Below, piece by piece: positions 34,590 to 42,728 of a stretch of 64,000 nucleotides of DNA (its first letter is position 1; every line of letters starts with the position of its first letter). Made by a program: the position numbers and the translations under genes. This stretch comes from Azomonas agilis (GTDB taxonomy: Bacteria; Pseudomonadota; Gammaproteobacteria; Pseudomonadales; Pseudomonadaceae): NCBI RefSeq assembly GCF_007830255.1, contig NZ_VLKG01000004.1:62001-126000 (forward strand). Direction: 5' to 3'. The notes beneath the pieces were generated by a model. The model was not told the origin of the DNA. It worked only from the letters and a program-made list of their open reading frames with translations, and did no database searches.

Positions 34590-35915
34590 ATGTTCCAGCG
34601 TAGTTTTGCCAGCAGTTTGGTGCTGGCACTGACTTTAGGCAGCGCAACCCTTAATGCACAGGCCGAAGGCGAGCAATATTTTCCCCTCCAAAGCTACCGA
34701 GTTGGCCCTTACGCGGCGGGTGGCACGGGTTTTTTTGGCGGTTTTATTGATTACCTCAAGTACGTTAATGCCAAGGGAGGCGTCAATGGGGTTAAGCTGA
34801 CTTGGAGTGAATGTGAAACTGAATACGTGGTAGAAAAGGGCGTAGAGTGCTATGAGCGCCTTAAAGGAGGCTTAAAGGGCGCACCGGCAGCGGCCACCAA
34901 TCCCCTATCAGTGGGCATCGCCTATGCGACCTTGGAGCGCTCCACCGCCGATAAATTACCGCTGATTACCATCAACCACGGCCGCACTGACTCCACCGAT
35001 GGCAGCGTGTTTCCCTATGCCTTTCCGTTGCAACTGAACCCTTATTCCGAAGTTTCCGCAATCATCAATTACATCGGTCAGCAGGCCGGTGGATTAAGCA
35101 AACTGAAGGGGCTAAACATCGTCACCCTGTACCACGGTTCGCCCTATGGCAAAGAAACCAACGAAGTGCTCAAAACCCTCGCGGCACAATATGGTTTTAC
35201 CTTGACCTTGTTGGAAGTGCCGCACCCCGGTAATGAGCAACAGTCCCAATGGCTAAACATTCGGCGCGAAAAACCCGATTGGGTGATCCTGCGCGGCTGG
35301 GGAGTCATGAATCCCGTAGCCCTTAAAACCGCGCAAAAGGTAGGTTTCCCGGTCAATCGCATCATCGGCAATATTTGGAGCAACTCTGAGGAAGATGCTG
35401 CACCGGCGGGAGCGGCAGCGAAAGGCTTTATCTCCATTACCACCCATCCTTCAGGAACTGATTTTCCGGTATTGCAGGGAATCAAAAAAGAGGTTATCGA
35501 CCAGGGCCAAGGGGATTTGGCCGATCCCAAACGCTTTGGCACGGTTTATTATAACCTCGGCGTGGTGAACGGTATTTTGAACGTGGAAGCGGTACGCATC
35601 GCCCAAGAAAAATTCGGGCAGCAACCCCTCACCGGGGAGCAGGTGCGCTGGGGCTTTGAGCATCTAAAACTAGACGATGTCCGTTTAACCGCGCTGGGCG
35701 CTAAAGGCTTGGTGCAACCGCTGCAACTTTCTTGCGCGGATCACGAAGGCGGTGGGGCTGTGCGCTTCCAGCAGTGGGACGGTAAACAATGGAACCTGAT
35801 CAGCGACTGGGTACAGGCCGATCGTGCTTTGCTGCGTCCAATCATTGAAGCCTCATCCCACAAATACGCACAGGAGAAGGGGATAACACCCCGCGATTGC
35901 TCCAAAGAAGATTGA
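34590..35915 (+). CDS. Periplasmic substrate-binding protein of HAAT ABC transporter (second cluster)
   Basis: The start ATG 34590 has an AAGGAC ribosome site and opens a signal peptide (MFQRSFASSLVLALTLGSA, cleavage after NAQA). The precursor is 441 residues. It shares the Peripla_BP_6 layout with the two cluster-1 proteins, including GGVNGVKLTWSECETEY and LSCADHEGGGAVRFQQWDG. It is more diverged in the pocket region (AATNPLSVGIAYATLERS). A different but related ligand is inferred. A stem GGGGGAT/ATCCCCC lies after the stop (35927-35956). Confidence 0.88.
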   Translation: MFQRSFASSLVLALTLGSATLNAQAEGEQYFPLQSYRVGPYAAGGTGFFGGFIDYLKYVNAKGGVNGVKLTWSECETEYVVEKGVECYERLKGGLKGAPAAATNPLSVGIAYATLERSTADKLPLITINHGRTDSTDGSVFPYAFPLQLNPYSEVSAIINYIGQQAGGLSKLKGLNIVTLYHGSPYGKETNEVLKTLAAQYGFTLTLLEVPHPGNEQQSQWLNIRREKPDWVILRGWGVMNPVALKTAQKVGFPVNRIIGNIWSNSEEDAAPAGAAAKGFISITTHPSGTDFPVLQGIKKEVIDQGQGDLADPKRFGTVYYNLGVVNGILNVEAVRIAQEKFGQQPLTGEQVRWGFEHLKLDDVRLTALGAKGLVQPLQLSCADHEGGGAVRFQQWDGKQWNLISDWVQADRALLRPIIEASSHKYAQEKGITPRDCSKED

Positions 35916-35926
35916 TACAAAAAGGG

Positions 35927-35956
35927 GGGATGAAGCCTTTGGAGTAATCCCCCTGT
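35927..35956 (+). terminator. Stem-loop after second transporter operon
   Basis: GGGGGAT pairs with ATCCCCC shortly after the binding-protein stop. There is no long T-run. A terminator or 3' stabiliser is likely. Confidence 0.45.
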
Positions 35957-36086
35957 AATTAAAGGGCCGCAAAAGTAGCGTTTGCTCGGTACAACAGACA
36001 AAAACCCCAATGCTGTGCCAAATCAGTGACAGGGAGGCCTCGCCGCCTACCAAGGCTATCATCCGAACACTGAATTCAGATCTAAA

Positions 36087-36842
36087 CTAAAAAACTTGCG
36101 ACAATCCATCCCACAGCAGCTTTAAAGCCATCAAGGTCACAATCAGCTTGAAGATGAACTGAAAGCGCTCAGCAGGAATACGGTTAAGTAGCTTTAGCCC
36201 CAACCAAGTGCCCGCTGCTCCGCTTAAGATCATAGACAAAGTCAGTGGCAACCATTGCCAGAAGGCGAAACCAACACTAGAAAACACTAATATTTTGAGG
36301 CTGTGCTGAAAAGTCATACAGGCAGCCATAGTTGCGGTTATTCTCAATTTTTCATATCCAGTACGGTGTACAAAACCTGCCACCAAAGGGCCGGTAGCCC
36401 CCACAAACATACTGATAAAGGTGGTAAAAGCCCCCGATAATACTTGTCCTGAGGAGGAAACCTCCTCGGCCTGAGGTTTTGTCCCCCAAACCAAAAATAA
36501 AATGAACAGTGCCACGGAGATTTCGATCACAACCAAAGGAAGCTGAACGACTACTTGTGAAGCTAAAAGGGCTCCTAACACAGCACCGAGCGCAAAAAAC
36601 CGCAGCATGCTCCAGTCAATATACTTTTGAGTCATCACGGCTCGATTGGCATTAGAGCCCAATTGTACTAAGCCATGCAGCGGAATTAAGGCCGAAATGG
36701 GAACTAAAGAAGCCATAGCCGCCAGTAATAAAGCCCCTCCACCGATTCCCACTGCGGCCGTCATGCAGGAGGTAAAGCCAGCCAGCAAAATCAGCAGGAT
36801 GGCGGTACTAGGCTCCAGAACACCGGCTGTAATCCATTCCAT
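36087..36842 (-). CDS. TauE/SafE-family membrane transporter
   Basis: A 251-residue protein with about seven to eight hydrophobic helices. The N-terminal repeat LAGFTSCMTAAVGIGGGALLL near residues 20-40 and the second repeat FISMFVGATGPLVAGFV near 130 are typical of the TauE/SafE family. Members export sulfite or sulfoacetate, or take up organosulfur compounds. In this island, release of excess sulfite from desulfonation is a reasonable role. It converges on the second transporter operon. Confidence 0.85.
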   Translation of the reverse strand: MEWITAGVLEPSTAILLILLAGFTSCMTAAVGIGGGALLLAAMASLVPISALIPLHGLVQLGSNANRAVMTQKYIDWSMLRFFALGAVLGALLASQVVVQLPLVVIEISVALFILFLVWGTKPQAEEVSSSGQVLSGAFTTFISMFVGATGPLVAGFVHRTGYEKLRITATMAACMTFQHSLKILVFSSVGFAFWQWLPLTLSMILSGAAGTWLGLKLLNRIPAERFQFIFKLIVTLMALKLLWDGLSQVF

Positions 36843-37015
36843 ATAGGCACTCTCGTTATGTTATTGGGCCGAGATAGCCTAACCGATAAACTCATCTTCA
36901 GCCCATGCAAAACTCTGTGCTCATTATTCCTTTCGGCGTTGATATAAAATATAAACCGCCATTTTAGGATGGCTGCTTGTTAAGTTTAATCGCGAATAAT
37001 TTAGAGCGTAACCTT

Positions 37016-38296
37016 TTAGAATAGAGACAGTGAGTAACTGACAATTAAACGTTGCTCATCAAATTGGTTATTAGTACCAAAATTTCGGTGAATGGTGGTA
37101 TTTCTCCAGCGAAATGCCATATTTTTTAAAGTTCCGCTTTGGATAACATAAGCTAACTCGCTCTCACGGTTCCACTCTTCACCATCAGTTTTACCGTTGA
37201 TGTGAATATTATGGCCTTGTAAATAGCGCATCATAAAAGTTAATCCGGGGATGTTTAATCCTGCAAAATCGTAGTCATAGCGTAACTGCCAAGAGCGCTC
37301 ACGGGCATTATCGTGGCTAGAATTATAACCATCGTTAGCCAAGGTACCTCCGCTGGTACCGTTTACCCGCAACCATTTGGTATCACCGCTAACGCGTTGT
37401 AGGCCTAGATAAAATTTATGATTACCTGAGGTTAACCAAAATAAACCGGACAGTACTTTGTTATCTAATTTTCCAGATAAGGCTTTACCATCGTCCTCGC
37501 CATCGAAGTAACCAATATTGGCATTTAATGACATGCCTTCTGATAAAATTTGCTTATGTTGAATTTGGAAATAGCGCTGTTTATAAACATCATCTAAGCG
37601 CGCATACCAAGCGCCAAAGGTAGTTAATTTATTATTGAAGTTATATTCCACCCCCGCAAAGTCAAAATCATCTGAGTCTGCACTACTGGTTCTAGGGTTG
37701 GTTCCAAATAAGGCCATCTTTTCCATCGAACCATCATCGCGCGGACTGTTACCTGTAACATGACCAAAGTATCCCGTTACTCCGGAAATTTCTTTAGTGG
37801 TGAGTACAGTGCCCCGGAATGTTTGTGGTAATGAACGGCCATCATCCGAACGGAGAACAGGATATATCATGGCCCATTCGCCTACTTTAAGTTCTGTGTT
37901 GGAGAACTTCATTTTCCCAGCTACCCCTAAACGGCCAAACTCTTTAGCAGGCCGCCCGTTAGAATCTAAAGGCAATAATTGAGTTCCGCCGGTGCCTTTT
38001 CCGCCATCCAGTTTATAAGACTGAAGCGCCAAGATATCCAAACCAAAGCCTACAGCCCCTTCGGTATAGCCGGATTTAAAGTCGAGAATAAAGTTTTGTG
38101 TCCATTCTTCGGCTTTACTACGGTTAGCATTATCGCCGACAAAGTTACGGTTGATATAAAAGTTACGGAAGGTCAGGGTGGCTTTGGAGTCTTTCAAAAA
38201 TTCAGCTTGTGCACCTGTACTGGCAAGCGCAATAGCAGTAGCTAATAAAGAAACAATTTTGATTGAGGTGCGAGAGTTTTTATTCTTTTTGTTCAT
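37016..38296 (-). CDS. OprD-family outer-membrane porin
   Basis: The start is ATG 38296 with GGAG six bases upstream. It opens a lysine-rich signal peptide (MNKKNKNSRTSIKIVSLLAT) ending at GAQA. The precursor is 426 residues. The longer frame to 38554 has no such signal. OprD features are LTFRNFYINRNFVGDN, RSWQLRYDYDFAGLNIPGL and a terminal SLSLF. It lies at the right end of the sulfur island, mirroring the porin at the left end, so it may serve the same substrates. Uptake of an aromatic acid for the next block is an alternative. Confidence 0.86.
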   Translation of the reverse strand: MNKKNKNSRTSIKIVSLLATAIALASTGAQAEFLKDSKATLTFRNFYINRNFVGDNANRSKAEEWTQNFILDFKSGYTEGAVGFGLDILALQSYKLDGGKGTGGTQLLPLDSNGRPAKEFGRLGVAGKMKFSNTELKVGEWAMIYPVLRSDDGRSLPQTFRGTVLTTKEISGVTGYFGHVTGNSPRDDGSMEKMALFGTNPRTSSADSDDFDFAGVEYNFNNKLTTFGAWYARLDDVYKQRYFQIQHKQILSEGMSLNANIGYFDGEDDGKALSGKLDNKVLSGLFWLTSGNHKFYLGLQRVSGDTKWLRVNGTSGGTLANDGYNSSHDNARERSWQLRYDYDFAGLNIPGLTFMMRYLQGHNIHINGKTDGEEWNRESELAYVIQSGTLKNMAFRWRNTTIHRNFGTNNQFDEQRLIVSYSLSLF

Positions 38297-38680
38297 ACCA
38301 TGCTCCAACTCTACGGCCTCACAAAATGTGCTGGGGAGGCCAGTAGCAAGGGAATTGACTGGCTCTGGAGATTCCAGAACAGCCGTCCATACCCAACGGG
38401 GATGAGCACTCAAAACAACAAACAAACTGATATGCAACAGACCAAACAGGAGACTGTTAAAACACATCTTGGGCACAAAAGTTTTTGTTGTTATGGGCCC
38501 TGTAGTGTCCCGCTGGGCTAGGCGAATACTGAGAGGTGGCTTGTGTTTAGGCAATTTACTCTGATTGATAATCGAACAAAAACTAACTGGTTAGAACATT
38601 TTTAAGCATGATGCACTCCGTCACACGGATGGCCTCTTCTCTTTTAGAATTTTAGTTTTCTCTTTACTAAGAATAATTTT
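38297..38680. other. Divergent intergenic region between porin and IclR
   Basis: These 384 bases contain the upstream regions of both genes. Frames inside it are only extensions or shadows. No sigma-54-type site with GG/GC spacing was found on the porin strand, unlike the other island promoters. Nothing else was recognised. Confidence 0.4.
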
Positions 38681-39460
38681 ATGGCAGGCAGTCAAATTGA
38701 ACGGGCTTTCGGGCTATTGGAAGCCTTAACGGGCAATCCAGAAGGTATGCCCTTGCAAAATCTAGCGGATCAATTGGAGATCCCTAAAAGCGCCGCCCAC
38801 CGCATGTTGGGTGAGCTCATTCGGCTCGGTTATGTGCGACAGGATGTGCAAACCAGTCACTATCGCCTTTCTACGCGGTTAGTAGCCATGGGCTTTCGTT
38901 ATTTGTCCCATACGGGGCTGGATATTGTGCAACCTATTCTGGATCGACTAGCAGCCGAAAGCGGGGAATTGGTGCGGCTCGGGGTTATTGAAGATCAGCG
39001 CCTGACCTGGATCGTCAAAGCTCAGGGAGCTAAAGCTGGACTGCGTTACGATCCCGATATGGGGCGAGAAGCCCCCTTAGCCTCTACAGCTTCGGGTCAG
39101 GCTTGGTTACTCAGCCTCACCGATGAACAGGCTCAAATTCTAGTGATGCAACAGGGGTGGGCACAGGCTACCGCTGAAGCAGGCCCCAATGCGCCTCAAG
39201 ATATATCCACCCTGCTAGAGCGTTTGGCTCAGGCGCGTCAACGAGGCTATGCAGCCGTGGTTGAAAGCGCCTCCGTAGGGACTGCGGCTATGGCAGTTCC
39301 GGTTCAGTCTCCACGCACGGGCCAAACCATCGGCGTACTGAGTATTGCAGGCCCCAGTGCTCGTTTAACTTTGGAGCGTATGCAAGAACTAGCTCCCACA
39401 CTGTGGAGCGCGCGGGATGAGCTGTCCGCTGCTAGTTTAGCCTCTGAATTTTTTACTTAA
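38681..39460 (+). CDS. IclR-family transcriptional regulator
   Basis: A 259-residue regulator of standard IclR length. The N-terminal winged helix covers about residues 5-65 (MPLQNLADQLEIPKSAAHRML), and the C-terminal effector domain includes LASTASGQAWLLSL and the late GVLSIAGPSARLT. IclR proteins often control aromatic and shikimate catabolism. It lies 101 bases upstream of the TIM-barrel gene on the same strand and may regulate it or the lig genes. The exact target is inference. Confidence 0.87.
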   Translation: MAGSQIERAFGLLEALTGNPEGMPLQNLADQLEIPKSAAHRMLGELIRLGYVRQDVQTSHYRLSTRLVAMGFRYLSHTGLDIVQPILDRLAAESGELVRLGVIEDQRLTWIVKAQGAKAGLRYDPDMGREAPLASTASGQAWLLSLTDEQAQILVMQQGWAQATAEAGPNAPQDISTLLERLAQARQRGYAAVVESASVGTAAMAVPVQSPRTGQTIGVLSIAGPSARLTLERMQELAPTLWSARDELSAASLASEFFT

Positions 39461-39561
39461 TTTCAGAAAAGAGCAGGTGCAAGGTATTTTCCCTTGCATC
39501 CTGTCATGGAATTTGCCCAAATAAAAATAGAACATAGTTCCAGTTTTAATAGGAGTACGCC

Positions 39562-40377
39562 ATGACCTCACCTGTTCTCTCTCTTGCTGCTCTAACCGTG
39601 CTTGAACTCTCTCCGCCTGATATGGTTGAAGTAGCCGCACAAGTGGGTTACAGCCACGTTGGCTTGCGCTTGATACCCGCTACGCCAGAGGAACACCACT
39701 TCCCTTTACTTGCGGATCTCAGCTTGCGTCGGAAAACCTTGGCTCGCTTGCGTGATACGGGAGTACGAGTGCTTGACATCGAAATCTTGCGCCTCAAGTC
39801 AGACACCAAAGTCGATACGCTGGATAATTTGCTAGAGGCAGGAGCGGAATTGGGGGCCAGCGAGCTGTTGGTAGCCGGTAACGACTCCGATTTTTCACGC
39901 TTGACCGATAATTTTGCAGCTCTGTGTGAACGGGCTAAACCCTATGGGCTACATCCTCACATCGAATTTATGCCTTGGACTGACGTTCCCGACCTTAAGA
40001 CCGCCTTGCGTGTTGTGGAACGCGCTGGGCAGGCCAATGGTCGTGTTTTAGTGGATGCCTTCCATTTCAACCGTTCCAAATCCCAACTGGAAGATCTGCA
40101 ATGCTTACCGGCTGATTTTTGGCGCTACGCTCAATTGTGCGATGTTGCTGGCCCTTGCCCGGATAGCATGGATGAGATTTTGCGCCAAGCCCGCAATGAG
40201 CGGCGCTTCCCCGGTGATGGTGACTGCGACCTTAAAGCACTGCTCAGTACCTTACCTAAGTCCTTACCTCTGAGTTTAGAGGTTCCTACTCGGCAACTAT
40301 TAGAACAGGGTGTAACAGCCTTAGAGCGAGCTCAATTAGCGCGGGATAAAGCGCTAAAAATACTCGGTGAACTATAA
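39562..40377 (+). CDS. Xylose-isomerase-like TIM-barrel protein (possible 3-dehydroshikimate dehydratase)
   Basis: A 271-residue protein of the AP-endonuclease-2/sugar isomerase superfamily. Metal-binding positions are suggested by DIEILRL near 74, HIEFMPW near residue 134, VDAFHFNRS near 164 and SLEVPTR near 239. AGGAG precedes the ATG. The superfamily includes 3-dehydroshikimate dehydratases, which make protocatechuate. The IclR gene before it, the aroQ/aroE pair and the protocatechuate 4,5-cleavage genes in this window support that reading. Other isomerase or epimerase functions cannot be excluded. Confidence 0.68.
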   Translation: MTSPVLSLAALTVLELSPPDMVEVAAQVGYSHVGLRLIPATPEEHHFPLLADLSLRRKTLARLRDTGVRVLDIEILRLKSDTKVDTLDNLLEAGAELGASELLVAGNDSDFSRLTDNFAALCERAKPYGLHPHIEFMPWTDVPDLKTALRVVERAGQANGRVLVDAFHFNRSKSQLEDLQCLPADFWRYAQLCDVAGPCPDSMDEILRQARNERRFPGDGDCDLKALLSTLPKSLPLSLEVPTRQLLEQGVTALERAQLARDKALKILGEL

Positions 40378-40467
40378 GTTTTAAAAATTAACTGAGCAAT
40401 TGTTTGGCCTAAATAACAGACGGCCATAGTTTATTTTATGGCTGTTTGTAACTTATAACAGTATTAG

Positions 40468-41277
40468 TTAATGTGCTTTACCTAAGCGTTGTAAGGCTTG
40501 ATCTTTAGTTTCACCGGGAAGGGCCAGCTGACTTAATTCAGTTTCTGTTATGGGGTTTACTTTAATTCTTTTAGATTTCTTAATACTTTGCTTTGGAAAA
40601 AACTCAAACAGCAAATGGCTAATCTTTCGCCCCGTTTTGCGTTGTGACCAAGAAACTTGGAGTGGGCTGTACTGGTTGATTTGCTCAACGGAAGGTTCAA
40701 TGACCCAACGCCTAAAATCCGCCATCAGTGGATATCGTGCTTCTAATTGAAGCCAAATTCGTAATCGATCAATTTCGATTTCTCGTTTGCCTTCTAAGTC
40801 CCATTGCACTAAAAGCTCATACAATCGAATAGCATGCGGACTGCTCATTTTGACTACGTCAGCTAAAGCATATTTGGTGAATTGGCGCGTTAATTCGGTC
40901 AAATAAGGCAGCATGTCTTTAGAAAAGCGCAGTTCCACCCGTCCTTCACCGTCGCAATACACAATAGTCTGTACCCATCCGGTGATGATGGTTCGGCGTT
41001 TTTTTCCGTTTCCATTCGGTTCGTGGGTTAGGCGAACTTCGCGCCTTTTAAGGCGTAGAGCGGCTTCCTTAAGCTGGCTGTAGGAGGACTCAATGGGAAC
41101 CCCCGCCATGCTGGCAATGGTTTCAGCGCTCACTGAATACATAACTTCATCGGTGACGGGTTCATCCCTACGCACCTGAGCAATACAGGCCAAGATAATC
41201 CGCTGCTCTTGGACACTTAAGCGATAAGCCGCCTCAACCAATGCGTTGCTCTTATAAATCATCTGGGACTGATCCAT
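40468..41277 (-). CDS. rep: Plasmid replication initiator (Rep_3 / RepB family)
   Basis: A 269-residue initiator with two winged-helix domains. The opening KSNALVEAAYRLSVQEQRIIL, the middle LTRQFTKYALADVVKMSSPHAIRLYELLVQW and the basic C-terminal winged helix (WSQRKTGRKISHLLFEFFP) are characteristic of RepA/RepE-type proteins that bind iterons. GGGAGG precedes the ATG. A perfect DnaA box is 160 bases upstream. It is 33 kb from parAB, with the sulfur island between them. It supports a plasmid or chromid origin for the window. Its activity cannot be judged from sequence alone. Confidence 0.9.
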   Translation of the reverse strand: MDQSQMIYKSNALVEAAYRLSVQEQRIILACIAQVRRDEPVTDEVMYSVSAETIASMAGVPIESSYSQLKEAALRLKRREVRLTHEPNGNGKKRRTIITGWVQTIVYCDGEGRVELRFSKDMLPYLTELTRQFTKYALADVVKMSSPHAIRLYELLVQWDLEGKREIEIDRLRIWLQLEARYPLMADFRRWVIEPSVEQINQYSPLQVSWSQRKTGRKISHLLFEFFPKQSIKKSKRIKVNPITETELSQLALPGETKDQALQRLGKAH

Positions 41278-41435
41278 CAGATTAGCCTCCCTTTTGTGCT
41301 CTAAATATGAGTTTGTATTTTATTCCACAAAAGCAACAAAAACCTCCACATTTAAACGCTGGAGACCGCGCCATCCGTGGCTTACAGAGCGCCTAAAAGT
41401 AAAAAGTAAAAAGGAGCAACGTGCTAATCCGAACC

Positions 41436-41444
41436 TGTGGATAA
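41436..41444 (-). promoter_or_regulatory. DnaA box next to rep gene
   Basis: TGTGGATAA is the exact complement of the consensus TTATCCACA. It lies upstream of the initiator gene in an AT-rich region, the usual setting for an origin of Rep_3 plasmids. Confidence 0.6.
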
Positions 41445-41522
41445 CTCTGCCAAAGCCCCGAATTAGGGCCATCAAGATAAATCCATTAATTAATAACAAT
41501 CCTGCTATTGATACGAGCTATT

Positions 41523-41539
41523 TATCTCAAAATGAGATA
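41523..41539. promoter_or_regulatory. Inverted repeat upstream of ligJ (possible operator)
   Basis: TATCTCA-AAA-TGAGATA is a perfect 7-base inverted repeat 120 bases before the ligJ start. It could bind the IclR regulator or the Rep protein. The assignment is inference. Confidence 0.4.
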
Positions 41540-41658
41540 TCTGATAGTAGCAAGCCATAGTGTTCAGCCACCGAATACGACCAGACAATCAGTGCCATCC
41601 CCATAAAGATCCGTGCAGTGTCCCACCCACTGCCAGCCGCAAAACAAAAGGAACTAGC

Positions 41659-42684
41659 ATGATTATTGATATTCATGGTCACTACACCACAGCGCCTAAA
41701 GCGCTCGAAGACTGGCGTAATCGCCAAATTGCTGGCCTTAAAGATCCCTCTCAAAACCCTTCGGTGAGCGATCTTAAGATCAGCGATGACGAGCTGCGTG
41801 AGACCATCGAACAAAATCAGCTACGCCTAATGAAAGAGCGCGGAGCCGATCTGACTATCTTCAGTCCCCGTGCCAGTTTCATGGCCCACCACGTGGGTAA
41901 CTTTGAGACTTCTGCTACCTGGGCCGCCATCTGTAACGAGCTGTGCTATCGCGTTAGCCAACTGTTCCCAGACCATTTCGCAGGAGCAGCAATGCTCCCT
42001 CAATCACCGGGTGTTGATCCTAAAACCTGTGTGGCTGAGCTGGAAAAATGCGTTAACGAATACGGCTTCGTGGGCATCAACCTCAACCCAGATCCTTCCG
42101 GCGGTCACTGGACAAGCCCACCCTTGACCGACCGTCATTGGTATCCGATCTACGAAAAAATGGTTGAATACGACATCCCCGCGATGATTCACGTTTCAAC
42201 CAGCTGCAATGCCTGCTTCCACACCACCGGTGCTCACTACATCAACGCCGATACCACGGCTGTGATGCAGTTGATTCAGGGCGATCTGTTTAAAGACTTC
42301 CCAAGCCTGAAATTTGTGATTCCACACGGCGGCGGCGCGGCCCCTTACCACTGGGGACGCTATCGCGGTTTGGCGCAAGAGATGAAAAAGCCGCTACTGG
42401 ACGATCACCTGCTAAACAACATCTACTTTGATACCTGCGTTTACCACCAACCCGGTATTGACCTGCTGACCAAAGTAATCCCAGTTAAGAACGTGCTGTT
42501 CGCCTCTGAAATGATCGGTGCAGTACGGGGCATTGACCCACAAACCGGCCATTACTACGACGATACCAAGCGCTACATTGATGGCGCTGCACTGACCGAT
42601 GAAGAGCGCTATCAGATCTACGAAGGCAACGCACGCCGTGTTTACCCACGACTGGATGCCGCTCTGAAAGCCCGAGGCCGCTGA
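41659..42684 (+). CDS. ligJ: 4-oxalomesaconate hydratase (amidohydrolase family, LigJ-type)
   Basis: The start ATG 41659 has AAGGAACT upstream; the longer frame from 41560 lacks support. The product is 341 residues, the LigJ length. The N-terminal metal motif DIHGHYTTAP, IPHGGGAAPYHWGR in the middle and ASEMIGAVRGIDPQTG near the end fit the amidohydrolase-2 family. LigJ adds water to 4-oxalomesaconate to form 4-carboxy-4-hydroxy-2-oxoadipate in the protocatechuate 4,5-cleavage and gallate routes. ligI, ligC and an aldo/keto reductase gene follow it on the same strand. Confidence 0.88.
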   Translation: MIIDIHGHYTTAPKALEDWRNRQIAGLKDPSQNPSVSDLKISDDELRETIEQNQLRLMKERGADLTIFSPRASFMAHHVGNFETSATWAAICNELCYRVSQLFPDHFAGAAMLPQSPGVDPKTCVAELEKCVNEYGFVGINLNPDPSGGHWTSPPLTDRHWYPIYEKMVEYDIPAMIHVSTSCNACFHTTGAHYINADTTAVMQLIQGDLFKDFPSLKFVIPHGGGAAPYHWGRYRGLAQEMKKPLLDDHLLNNIYFDTCVYHQPGIDLLTKVIPVKNVLFASEMIGAVRGIDPQTGHYYDDTKRYIDGAALTDEERYQIYEGNARRVYPRLDAALKARGR

Positions 42685-42728
42685 TAGCCGGCGATCCTTT
42701 CCGACAACACTCTTCAGGTCAAAAGATT

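Larger units (their letters stand above)
41278..41658. other. Candidate replication origin and lig operon promoter region
   Basis: This AT-rich interval between the divergent rep and ligJ genes carries a perfect DnaA box TGTGGATAA at 41436-41444. It also has a short tandem AGTAAAA pair near 41397 and an inverted repeat at 41523-41539. Clear long iterons were not found. An 88-codon frame at 41294 has no known likeness and is probably chance. Confidence 0.5.

Noticed and set aside
38297-38554. 86-residue N-terminal extension of the second porin
   Set aside because: It hides the signal peptide that starts at 38296, where a good ribosome site is present.
41294-41560. An 88-codon frame upstream of rep
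   Set aside because: It covers the DnaA box and probable origin, and its protein is low in features; chance is more likely.
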